Shown one piece after another: positions 24,638 to 32,110 of a stretch of 44,156 nucleotides of DNA. The number at the start of each line of letters is the position of its first letter. The first letter of the stretch is position 1. Origin of the DNA: Caballeronia arationis. Lineage in GTDB: Bacteria; Pseudomonadota; Gammaproteobacteria; Burkholderiales; Burkholderiaceae. The stretch spans positions 1 to 44,156 of the forward strand of contig NZ_FCOG02000052.1 in NCBI RefSeq assembly GCF_001544975.2, in the 5' to 3' direction. A program made the position numbers and the translations under genes. A model generated the notes under the pieces. That model saw nothing but the letters and a program-made list of their open reading frames with translations, searched no databases and was not told where the DNA came from.

Positions 24638-26007
24638 CGCGCGACCGCCGTCTGCCGCTCGATCATCGCGATCAGCGACAGCACCGAGCCGCGCCCCTCG
24701 GCCGGCGCGATACCCGCCGCCGCCTGGTGCAGCATCGAGCGCAGCGTTTCGGCGGCGCGCTCGGGAATTGCGGCATCGAGCGTGTGGGTCTGGAATTCAT
24801 ACGCGATGCGCCGCCACGCGAGCCCAAGCGTGTCCGCGAGCAGCGCGACGTGCCCGAGTCCGAGCGAACACGCCGCCGCGCCCAACCGATAGGCCGCATC
24901 GGCGGCATGCAGCGCCGCATCCGTATCGACGCTGCCCGTTTCGCGCGCCGCTCCGCCCCGCTCGATCAGTCCGTCGATCGACACCTCCGCGCTCTGCAAG
25001 AAATCCTCGTAGGCCGCCGCGTTTACGCGCAGCACGCCGAGGTCGCGCGTGGCCGCATCGCGGGTCGCGGCTTCGCCCGCCTCTGCCGCGCCCTGCTCCC
25101 AGACCGTCTCGGAAGCCTGCGTCGCGGCGATATGCCACGCGACCGTCAGGCCGTAGTCGCGCAGGACGTCGACGTGGGCTGCGTCCTCGGGGCGCGCGCC
25201 GAAGAGCGCAAAGTCGCGCCAGAGCAGCGCGAGCGTCGCGCGCACCAGCGACTTCGGAGCATACGACGACGCATGCGCCTGATCCGCCAGTACGAGGTTG
25301 AAGCGCGCATAGAGACGGCGGGCGTCGGCGGCGGGCGTGTCGGTCGGGGCGCTTTTCGCGCGCTCGCGCAAGGCACGCACGGTTGCGACGGCGAGACGCC
25401 AGAAGTCGTAGGGATCGGGGCTCGCGAGATCGGAGAGACAGGCATCGAGACGCGCGAACGCATCGTCGCCATTGTCCGACGGCGCGCGCAGCACGGCGAG
25501 CAGCGCCTCTTCGTAGCGCGCCCGGACCCGCGCGAGCCGCTCGGGCGCGATCGCGCGCAGCGTCGCGGGAGGAATTGCGCGGCCGGCGAGCGCGAGATCG
25601 TCGAAGGAAACCGGGGTCACGCGCGTGTGCGCGGCGAGCAGCGCATGCAGCGCGCGATAGTGGTCGAAGAGAACGGTCGAGCACGCGAGTTCGCGCAAGT
25701 TGCGCCGTTCGACCGCCGCGCCGAACACGCGCAGCGTGTCAGCGATGCGCGCGCGGCTGGCGTCGCTGTCGTCGCCGAGCGGCGCGACGAGCGCCAGAGT
25801 CTCCGCGAAACGCTGCGCCGGCAGCCAGCCGGCGGCGTGCAGCGCGTTGATCGCGCGCTTGAGTGCCGCGGCCGAATCGCCCTGGCGCTGGAAGGCGTGC
25901 AGCGCGTCGGCGAGCGCCATTTCGGCACTGCGCACCGACCCGCCGCGCGGATTCGGCAAGGCTTCGAACGCAACGGACAAATCGGGCAGGTCGGGTCGAA
26001 TGGTCAT
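24634..26007 (-). CDS. Protein of unknown function, Ala/Arg-rich, all-helical
   Basis: 457 residues from the ATG at 26005-26007; a GTG at 26017-26019 would add four. I do not firmly recognise it. It is soluble, rich in Ala, Leu and Arg, with long predicted helices and no signal peptide or metal motif. The layout is loosely like the N-terminal region of ChpA/PilL or FimL of type IV pilus signalling: AAYEDFLQSAEVSIDGLIE, then AADAAYRLGAAACSLGLGHV resembles an Hpt helix pair (A-x-x-L-x-G-x-A-x-x-x-G-L) without the phospho-accepting His. That link is tentative. Coding is supported by length, codon bias and the abutting convergent phrB stop. Confidence 0.75.
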   Translation of the reverse strand: MTIRPDLPDLSVAFEALPNPRGGSVRSAEMALADALHAFQRQGDSAAALKRAINALHAAGWLPAQRFAETLALVAPLGDDSDASRARIADTLRVFGAAVERRNLRELACSTVLFDHYRALHALLAAHTRVTPVSFDDLALAGRAIPPATLRAIAPERLARVRARYEEALLAVLRAPSDNGDDAFARLDACLSDLASPDPYDFWRLAVATVRALRERAKSAPTDTPAADARRLYARFNLVLADQAHASSYAPKSLVRATLALLWRDFALFGARPEDAAHVDVLRDYGLTVAWHIAATQASETVWEQGAAEAGEAATRDAATRDLGVLRVNAAAYEDFLQSAEVSIDGLIERGGAARETGSVDTDAALHAADAAYRLGAAACSLGLGHVALLADTLGLAWRRIAYEFQTHTLDAAIPERAAETLRSMLHQAAAGIAPAEGRGSVLSLIAMIERQTAVAR

Positions 26008-26360
26008 GGAAGCGCTCACGTGCCGTTTCGCGGCGCTCGGCCGCGCGCGGGTTGAACTGCATCATGGCTGAGCCGGACCGAACAGGCCAGCCGGGGCGGC
26101 CCCGACTCGGGCTCAAACCGGACTTCAAACGGGCCGCGGGCCCTTCGGCCCTACTCTTCCGACGTCGGGCCGGTACTCAAGCGTAAGCCTAAATCAGGCG
26201 AATGGGGTTCGATCGTTTGCGTCGCGGGGTACCCGACGTTTCCCTCATCGCAACAAAAACGCGCAACGCAGGCCGCAACAAAAGCGCACGCCCAAAAGAC
26301 GCGCGCCGCATGACGTTGACGTCATGCGGCGCGGCATCGGTGCCGGCTCGCGATGCCGGC
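26008..26360. other. Intergenic region between the unknown 457-residue gene and rubA
   Basis: 353 bases without a gene. It includes the rubredoxin terminator (26294-26333) and, closer to the downstream gene, GC-rich self-complementary DNA around 26085-26150, which could be leader structure. No promoter consensus is convincing. Confidence 0.5.
26294..26333 (-). terminator. Rho-independent terminator downstream of rubA
   Basis: A perfect 15-bp inverted repeat, 26302-26316 with 26319-26333, is followed on the minus strand by TCTTTT (26299-26294). It lies 28 bases after the rubredoxin stop. The centre also contains the palindromic pair GACGTTGACGTC. Confidence 0.75.
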
Positions 26361-26531
26361 TCAGATCTGGACCATCTCGAAGTCTTCCTTGCGGGCTCCG
26401 CACTCGGGACAGGTCCAGTTGATCGGAACCTCCTCCCAGCGCGTGCCCGGCGCGATGCCCTCTTCGGGCAGGCCCGCTTCTTCGTCGTAGATCCAGCCGC
26501 AGATCAGGCACATCCAGCTTCTGTATTCCAT
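26361..26531 (-). CDS. rubA: Rubredoxin
   Basis: 56 residues. MEYRSWMCLICGWIYDEEAG carries the first CxxCG knuckle and INWTCPECGARKEDFEM the second; the four Cys bind one iron. Between them are the conserved GIAPGTRWEEVP residues. It is a small electron carrier. It lies opposite thiD across 406 bases, and a strong hairpin terminator follows, so it is probably a single-gene unit. In related genomes hemL is often near this gene; it is not seen here. Confidence 0.96.
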   Translation of the reverse strand: MEYRSWMCLICGWIYDEEAGLPEEGIAPGTRWEEVPINWTCPECGARKEDFEMVQI

Positions 26532-26937
26532 GCTTATGCCGAGTCGAATGGTCGGTTGAAATTAAGGACATGATGGTACCGTGTTGCCGCCCCGATGCCT
26601 AGCAACGGGCCTTCCGGCCGGGCGTTCCCGGCCCTTGGGACCGCTTCCTCATGCCGTCGCGACAGCGCGAAATCATACCGCGGACCCGTCCCGCCACGCC
26701 GCTATCAGGAGCGGCGGCGATCGAGCGCACCCGCGCACGAATCTTCGGCAAAATGTGCGCAAAGAATGCCCTCTCGCGCCCCTCGGGTGCGATTAGGCCG
26801 CATAATCGAAGCAATTACACCGTTTTGGTCTGACGCTCGGGCGCGCTACTCAGGGCTCGTTCGTCACCCGGCGCGGCGCTTCGCCCCAAGTTGCCTGCGT
26901 TGCTTCCAGCCGCTTTTTTACGCCTTTTCGATCTTCC
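26532..26937. other. Divergent intergenic region between rubA and thiD
   Basis: 406 bases carrying the promoters of both genes. GC-rich imperfect inverted repeats of GGGCC/CCGGCC type occur around 26607-26637. No TPP riboswitch (THI box) was recognised upstream of the ThiD-like gene, and no clear sigma-70 boxes could be assigned. Confidence 0.5.
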
Positions 26938-27840
26938 ATGCCCGCTTTCGTCATGCCCAGCGACACGCCTCCGATTGTTCTCACTTTCGGCCTCTCCGAC
27001 CCGACTGGCGGCTTCGGTCTGCAAGCCGACCTGCTGACGCTCGCGAGCATGGGCTGCCACGGCGTCACTGTGCTGACGGGCTATACGGTGCGCGATTCGG
27101 CCACGACCGACGAGGTGACCGGTCTCGATCCGGACACGGTCGCGACCCAGGCGCGCATGTTGCTGGAGGATATGCCGATTGCCGCGTTCAAGATCGGCGC
27201 GGCGACACGGGCAGAAGTCGTGAGCGCGATCGCCGAGGTGGTCGCCGACTACGACGACATCCCGCTGATCCTCGCACCCGACTTCACACTCGACGATGAA
27301 CACGTTCTTTCCGCCGACGAACTGCGCGAATCGCTCGCCGACTTGCTCGTGCCGCAGACGACCATGCTAGTCGCCGATCACGCCACGCTGCTGCAGCTCG
27401 CCCAGCCGGACGGCGACGCCGAAGCGCCGAGCCTCGACGCCGCGATCTCGCATTTGCTCGCGCAGGGCTGCGAATATATCCTCGCGACGGAGACTGGCAC
27501 GCATCGGCACGTCAACACGCTGTATAGCGAGGAAGGTCAGGTGCGGCAGGACACGTGGGACCGCAGCGCGAACCGGATGATGGGCCTGACGGATACGCTC
27601 GGTTCGGCCATCGCCGCGCTGCTCGCGAATGGCCAGGAACCTGCCGAAGCCGCGCGCGAGGCTCAGGAATACTTGTTCCAGGCGACCCGCGCCGCGTTCC
27701 GTCCGGGTATGGGCGCGTATTTGCCGGACCGTTTCTTCTGGGCGCGCTCGAACGACATGGACGACACCGACGGCGCGACGCCGCCCGAGGCCGTCGCGGA
27801 CGAGCCGCCGCCAGCCGCGCCGGGTGCAGCGCGTCACTAA
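26938..27840 (+). CDS. thiD: Hydroxymethylpyrimidine/phosphomethylpyrimidine kinase-like protein
   Basis: 300 residues of the ribokinase/PfkB superfamily. TFGLSDPTGGFGLQADLLTL (16-35) corresponds to the ThiD motif AGSDPSGGAGIQADLKT, and CHGVTVLTGYTVRDS to its YG-x-S-x-T-A-x-T-x-Q-N strand. The C-terminal anion-hole motif GTGCTLSAAI reads LTDTLGSAIAAL (from about residue 217), keeping the Asp region but lacking the usual Gly-Thr-Gly-Cys. A Pro/Ala/Asp-rich tail of about 35 residues follows. True ThiD makes HMP-PP for thiamine; this divergent form may have another substrate. Start ATG at 26938; a second ATG lies five codons later and neither has a strong Shine-Dalgarno. Confidence 0.8.
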   Translation: MPAFVMPSDTPPIVLTFGLSDPTGGFGLQADLLTLASMGCHGVTVLTGYTVRDSATTDEVTGLDPDTVATQARMLLEDMPIAAFKIGAATRAEVVSAIAEVVADYDDIPLILAPDFTLDDEHVLSADELRESLADLLVPQTTMLVADHATLLQLAQPDGDAEAPSLDAAISHLLAQGCEYILATETGTHRHVNTLYSEEGQVRQDTWDRSANRMMGLTDTLGSAIAALLANGQEPAEAAREAQEYLFQATRAAFRPGMGAYLPDRFFWARSNDMDDTDGATPPEAVADEPPPAAPGAARH

Positions 27841-27868
27841 ACCAACTACGACGAGGCGTTGAGAGCGC

Positions 27869-28645
27869 ATGCCGTATCGACTGCCCCACCTTCACAAGGC
27901 AATCCATCACGGCGCGATCCGCGTCGGCTGCGCCGGCTGGGGCCTGACGAGCGCCGTCGGCTCGCACTTCCCCGCCGAGGGCACGCATCTCGAACGCTAC
28001 GCGCACGTGCTCACCTGCGTCGAGATCAATTCCAGCTTCTACAAGCCGCACCGCGCCCAGACATACGAAAACTGGGCGCAGAGCGTGCCGGCGTCGTTTC
28101 GCTTTTCCGTGAAGCTCGCCAAGGCGATCACGCACGATGCGCGACTGGTCCGCTGCGAGGCGCTCATCGACGAGTTTCTCGACACGTCCGGCACGCTCGG
28201 CGACAAGCTCGGCTGCTGGCTCGTGCAACTGCCGCCGAGCCTCGCGTTCGATGCGGACATCGCCGAAGCGTTTTTCACCGCACTGCGCGAGCGCACGCAG
28301 GTGCCCGTGGCGTGCGAGGCGCGCCATCCGACGTGGTTCACGACGGAAGCGGCCGCGCTCTTGAAGTCCAAGCACATCGCCTATGTCGACGCCGACCCGA
28401 TCCCCGACGAATGCGAGATCAGGCATCGCGCGGACGCGTCGCTGGTCTATGTGCGACTGCACGGGTCGCCGGACCTGTACAAATCGTCTTACGACTACAC
28501 CTACCTCGACGACCTCGCGCACACCCTGCAGCAGCGCGCGAAAAAGGGCGCGCAAGTGTGGTGTGTGTTCGACAACACGGCCCAGGGCGCCGCGCAGCCG
28601 AACGCGCTGCATCTGCTCGCGCATCTGCGGCCGCATCACAGGTGA
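27869..28645 (+). CDS. DUF72 domain-containing protein
   Basis: 258 residues. IRVGCAGWGLTSAVGSHFP, YAHVLTCVEINSSFYKPHR and ENWAQSVPASFRFSVKLAKA are the hallmarks of the DUF72 (YecE-like) TIM-barrel family; CEARHPTWFTTEAAALLKS and VYVRLHGSPDLY, then CVFDNTAQGAAQPNAL complete it. The function is unknown; the conserved Glu/Asp/Arg residues suggest an enzyme. It begins 28 bases after thiD and is probably cotranscribed. Confidence 0.9.
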   Translation: MPYRLPHLHKAIHHGAIRVGCAGWGLTSAVGSHFPAEGTHLERYAHVLTCVEINSSFYKPHRAQTYENWAQSVPASFRFSVKLAKAITHDARLVRCEALIDEFLDTSGTLGDKLGCWLVQLPPSLAFDADIAEAFFTALRERTQVPVACEARHPTWFTTEAAALLKSKHIAYVDADPIPDECEIRHRADASLVYVRLHGSPDLYKSSYDYTYLDDLAHTLQQRAKKGAQVWCVFDNTAQGAAQPNALHLLAHLRPHHR

Positions 28646-28674
28646 CGTTTCGATTCTTACGCGAGGAAAAACCG

Positions 28675-29085
28675 ATGCGCAGGTGGATTGGAGCCGTGAG
28701 TCTTGCCGCGATGCTGTGCGCCACGCTGCCCGCGTCGGCGCAAACCGATGCGACGCCGCCGCCGAACGCCACGCCCGCCGGCGACGGCACCTTTCTGCTC
28801 ACGATCTTCCTGAAGCACGACCAGTCGAAGCCCTTGCCGAAGATCAACGAACAGCTGAAAGAACAAGGCTACTTCAAGGCGTTTCCGCCGCCGGGCGTGC
28901 AGGTGGTGTCGTGGTACGTGATGATGGGCATCGGTCAGGTGGTCACGCTGCGCGTGCCGGCCGATCGTCTGCGCGAAGTGAATCGCGCAATCGAAAATAC
29001 TGCATGGGGCGGTTACACGACCGAGTTCTATCCGACCTACGACTACAAGGCGGTCGCCGAACAGATGCGGGCGCAGTCGAAGTAA
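28675..29085 (+). CDS. Small exported protein of unknown function
   Basis: 136 residues. A classical signal peptide (MRRWIGAVSLAAMLCATLPA, with an ASA-Q cleavage site) precedes a mature domain of about 112 residues: FLLTIFLKHDQSKPLPKINE, YFKAFPPPGVQVVSWYVMM, VTLRVPADRLREVNRAI and GGYTTEFYPTYDYK. The pattern looks like a compact alpha/beta ferredoxin-like fold. The ATG follows a GAGGAAAA Shine-Dalgarno. It is the last plus-strand gene before the bidirectional terminator and the convergent groEL. I do not recognise a function. Confidence 0.85.
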   Translation: MRRWIGAVSLAAMLCATLPASAQTDATPPPNATPAGDGTFLLTIFLKHDQSKPLPKINEQLKEQGYFKAFPPPGVQVVSWYVMMGIGQVVTLRVPADRLREVNRAIENTAWGGYTTEFYPTYDYKAVAEQMRAQSK

Positions 29086-29103
29086 AAAGCGAGCGCCCAT
29101 GAA

Positions 29104-29139
29104 AAAACCCGCATCGTCGCCGATGCGGGTTTTCTTTTT
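29104..29139. terminator. Bidirectional rho-independent terminator between the exported-protein gene and groEL
   Basis: AAAACCCGCATCG (29104-29116) pairs with CGATGCGGGTTTT (29121-29133) around a TCGC loop. The plus strand continues TTTTCTTTTTG and the minus strand TTTTTTC, so it can terminate both convergent units. Confidence 0.9.
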
Positions 29140-29198
29140 GGCATGACGCGAGTTCCATCGGAACCCGCGCCCTCCATGCAAACCGGCGCGGGCCGATA

Positions 29199-30845
29199 TT
29201 ACATGTCCATGCCCATGCCGCCCATGCCGCCGGGCATGCCGCCGCCCATCGGAGCATCTTCCTTCGGCAGTTCTGCGACGGCGCAATCGGTCGTCAGCAG
29301 GAGACCCGCCACCGATGCCGCGTTTTGCAGCGCCGTGCGCGTCACCTTCGTCGGATCGACCACACCTGCGTCGACCAGATCGACGTACTCGCCGGTTGCC
29401 GCGTTGTAGCCGTAGTTGCCCTGGCCGGCAGCAACCGCCGCCACCACGACGCTGGCTTCTTCGCCGCCGTTCGTGACGATCTGGCGCAGCGGCTCTTCCA
29501 TCGCGCGCAGCACGATCTTGATGCCTGCGTCCTGGTCGGCGTTCAAGCCCTTCAGGCCTTCGATGGCCTTGCGAGCGCGGATCAGCGCAACGCCGCCGCC
29601 TGCCACGATGCCTTCTTCCACAGCTGCGCGGGTTGCGTGCAGTGCGTCTTCGACACGTGCCTTCTTTTCCTTCATTTCGACTTCGGTCGCAGCGCCGACC
29701 TTGATCACTGCCACGCCGCCGGCCAGCTTCGCCACGCGCTCTTGCAGCTTTTCACGGTCGTAGTCCGACGTTGCTTCTTCGATCTGCGTGCGCACTTGCT
29801 TCACGCGGGCTTCGATCGATGCGGCTTCGCCAGCGCCGTCGATGATCGTCGTGTTTTCCTTGCCCACTTCGATGCGCTTCGCCTGGCCCAGTTCAGCCAG
29901 CGTTGCCTTTTCGAGCGTGAGGCCGGTTTCTTCGGCGATCACTTGGCCACCCGTCAGGATGGCGATGTCTTCGAGCATTGCCTTGCGACGGTCGCCGAAG
30001 CCCGGAGCCTTGACGGCAACCGTCTTCAGGATGCCGCGGATGTTGTTGACGACGAGCGTTGCGAGCGCTTCGCCTTCGACGTCTTCAGCGATGATGAGCA
30101 GCGGACGGCCAGCCTTGGCGACTTGTTCCAGTACCGGGAGCAGATCGCGGATGTTAGAAACCTTCTTGTCGTGCAGCAGCACGAACGGGTTTTCGAGCAG
30201 GGCAACTTGCTTGTCCGGGTTGTTGATGAAGTACGGCGACAGGTAGCCGCGGTCAAACTGCATGCCTTCCACGACGTCCAGCTCGTCTTCCAGCGACTTG
30301 CCATCTTCAACCGTGATCACGCCTTCCTTGCCGACCTTGTCCATGGCTTCGGCGATGCGGTCGCCGATCGACGAATCGCTGTTCGCCGAGATCGCGCCGA
30401 CTTGTGCGATTTCCTTGTTGGTCGTGCAGGGCTTGCTGATCTTGCGCAGTTCTTCGATGGCGGCTGTCACAGCCTTGTCGATTCCGCGCTTCAGGTCCAT
30501 CGGGTTCATGCCCGATGCAACGTACTTCATGCCTTCGCGAACGATCGACTGGGCCAGGACGGTAGCCGTCGTGGTGCCGTCGCCGGCGTTGTCGCTGGTC
30601 TTGGAAGCGACTTCCTTGACCATTTGCGCGCCCATGTTCTGGAGCTTGTCCTTCAGTTCGATTTCCTTCGCGACCGAAACACCGTCCTTCGTGACCGTCG
30701 GGCCGCCGAAGCTGCGTTCCAGGACCACGTTGCGGCCCTTCGGACCCAGCGTGACTTTGACTGCGTTCGCGAGGATGTTCACGCCTTCGACCATCTTGGC
30801 GCGAGCGGAATCGCCAAATACGACTTCTTTAGCTGCCATATTCAA
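29199..30845 (-). CDS. groL: Chaperonin GroEL (60 kDa)
   Basis: 548 residues, standard length. NPMDLKRGIDKAVTAAIEEL, GDGTTTATVLAQSIVREG (nucleotide pocket with GDGTTT), SDSSIGDRIAEAMDKVG and VEEGIVAGGGVALIRA are present; the C-terminus is the GGM-repeat tail (GGGMPGGMGGMGMDM). It forms the double-ring ATP-driven folding chamber with GroES. An AAGGAG Shine-Dalgarno precedes the ATG at 30843-30845. It is cotranscribed with groES, 108 bases upstream, under CIRCE control. Confidence 0.98.
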   Translation of the reverse strand: MNMAAKEVVFGDSARAKMVEGVNILANAVKVTLGPKGRNVVLERSFGGPTVTKDGVSVAKEIELKDKLQNMGAQMVKEVASKTSDNAGDGTTTATVLAQSIVREGMKYVASGMNPMDLKRGIDKAVTAAIEELRKISKPCTTNKEIAQVGAISANSDSSIGDRIAEAMDKVGKEGVITVEDGKSLEDELDVVEGMQFDRGYLSPYFINNPDKQVALLENPFVLLHDKKVSNIRDLLPVLEQVAKAGRPLLIIAEDVEGEALATLVVNNIRGILKTVAVKAPGFGDRRKAMLEDIAILTGGQVIAEETGLTLEKATLAELGQAKRIEVGKENTTIIDGAGEAASIEARVKQVRTQIEEATSDYDREKLQERVAKLAGGVAVIKVGAATEVEMKEKKARVEDALHATRAAVEEGIVAGGGVALIRARKAIEGLKGLNADQDAGIKIVLRAMEEPLRQIVTNGGEEASVVVAAVAAGQGNYGYNAATGEYVDLVDAGVVDPTKVTRTALQNAASVAGLLLTTDCAVAELPKEDAPMGGGMPGGMGGMGMDM

Positions 30846-30953
30846 ACTCCTTGATTCGTTTCGGTTTTATCGGCGGGAGCGGGCTTTTGCACCTTTCGCG
30901 GCGAGATCCGGGATCGATCGCCGGCGCTCCGTGCCGAACGTACTAATGGATGA

Positions 30954-31244
30954 TTACTTGACCAGAACGGCCATGATGTCTTCTTCGCGCATCACGAGCA
31001 GTTCCTGCCCGTCGACCTTGACGGTCTGGCCAGCGTACTTACCGAACAGCACGCGGTCGCCCACTTTGACGTCGAGGGCGTTCTGCGTACCCTTGTCATC
31101 GCGCTTGCCCGGGCCGACGGCCAGGATTTCGCCTTGATCCGGCTTTTCGGCTGCCGCGTCGGGGATGATGAGGCCCGAGGCAGTCTTGGTTTCCTGATCC
31201 AGACGTTTGACGATGACGCGATCGTGCAAAGGACGAAGGTTCAT
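30954..31244 (-). CDS. groS: Co-chaperonin GroES (10 kDa)
   Basis: 96 residues: MNLRPLHDRVIVKRLDQETK, the mobile loop TASGLIIPDAAAEKP, GEILAVGPGKRDD, VGDRVLFGKYAG and the terminal EDIMAVLVK. It caps the GroEL ring. The ATG at 31242-31244 follows GAGAGGAG; an in-frame extension to 31415 would run through the promoter and CIRCE element and is rejected. Confidence 0.98.
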   Translation of the reverse strand: MNLRPLHDRVIVKRLDQETKTASGLIIPDAAAEKPDQGEILAVGPGKRDDKGTQNALDVKVGDRVLFGKYAGQTVKVDGQELLVMREEDIMAVLVK

Positions 31245-31326
31245 ACACACTCCTCTCTTGATTGAGACTGAAGAAACGCGGGAAAACCCGTACCGGCGGG
31301 CTTGGAGCCACCGGACGGCAAACTTG

Positions 31327-31353
31327 TTAGCACTCTCGTGCGGTGAGTGCCAA
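31327..31353 (-). promoter_or_regulatory. CIRCE operator (HrcA-binding site)
   Basis: TTAGCACTC (31327-31335), nine bases, GAGTGCCAA (31345-31353): the CIRCE inverted repeat TTAGCACTC-N9-GAGTGCTAA with one mismatch in the right arm. HrcA represses chaperonin operons through this element. It starts right at the -10 box of the groES promoter and covers the expected transcription start. Confidence 0.95.
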
Positions 31354-31381
31354 TTATATGGACGAGGTTTGACAATTTCAA
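31353..31381 (-). promoter_or_regulatory. Sigma-70 promoter of groES-groEL
   Basis: On the minus strand TTGAAA (31381-31376) and TATAAT (31358-31353) are separated by exactly 17 bases. Transcription would start near 31346, inside the CIRCE element, leaving a leader of about 100 bases. No sigma-32 box was assigned, so heat control here rests on HrcA as far as can be seen. Confidence 0.85.
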
Positions 31382-32110
31382 GGAGGGAATGGACGAGAGA
31401 CTTGCCGAAATTCATCGAACGTTGACCTCTCCTCAGGGAACTGACGCGGCTTTTAACTAAGAAACTCCAACGAAATCAGAACATTAGCGTCACGTCAAAG
31501 GCTGCTGCGCACAGACGGACCTGGCCCAAACCGCGCTTCTCGCAATCGAAGACGATCAGTTGCGCGACAAAAAGCCAAGCGTTTACCCTTCTTAGATAAC
31601 GACCACACAGACCTAATGGCCCTTCCGTAGCGTTGACGTCGGATCAGGCCAAAGGAGACACTTTGCCATTTAGTCGCTTGTAACAAACGCGCCAGCTGAT
31701 TTTCGCCGCTCGGGCCGGCGCCGTCATCGGCATACCGTCTCGTATGATTCAGGTTTTGGTACCCTGTGATCGTGAATCTTTTCTTTCTTGGCAGAATTCG
31801 GAAATTCACCGGGACCGCCGCGAAGGTTGAAGGTCGGTTGGCCGGCGGCAGAGGCGGGGGCGAACTTCTGTGAGTAGAAACGTAACAGTCAGGTTGTCCT
31901 ACAGCAGATGAGAAGACAGTTGGCAAGACATGCACAACGCCGCGGCCACGCATACACCGGACGTTTGGTCCACCCCGCAACTCGATCGGATCAGGCACAA
32001 ACGGAGCTTCGCCTAGCCCGCACTTGGCCGGTGGGCGCGCTGGTTAATTCCGACGCCGCTTTCCGTGAAAACACCCGGCTTCAGCGCTTGCTGCGACAGG
32101 ACGGGCGCTT
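31382..32110. other. Gene-poor region between groES and the SNF2 helicase gene
   Basis: 729 bases without a supportable gene. Base composition is more even than in the flanking genes. A minus-strand open frame of 167 codons (31495-31998) and a plus-strand one of 68 codons (31908-32114) have no family features and atypical composition. It marks the border between the chaperonin operon and an accessory block. No tRNA, integrase or repeat marking an insertion was found. Confidence 0.5.

Noticed and set aside
24727..26055. 442-codon plus-strand frame opposite the unknown 457-residue gene
   Set aside because: Considered as the real gene, but its composition (Arg, Gln, Gly rich) is that of a shadow, and the minus-strand frame has better codon bias and a stop abutting phrB.
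26245..26571. 108-codon minus-strand frame overlapping rubredoxin
   Set aside because: It is out of phase with the clear rubredoxin frame (CxxCG and CPECG).
26532..26937. TPP riboswitch upstream of the ThiD-like gene
   Set aside because: No CTGAGA/ACCTGA-type conserved cores were found.
29325..30854. 509-codon plus-strand frame opposite groEL
   Set aside because: Antisense shadow of a universally conserved gene.
31495..31998. 167-codon minus-strand frame in the gene-poor stretch
   Set aside because: No recognisable domain, Arg/Pro-rich, no Shine-Dalgarno; probably chance.
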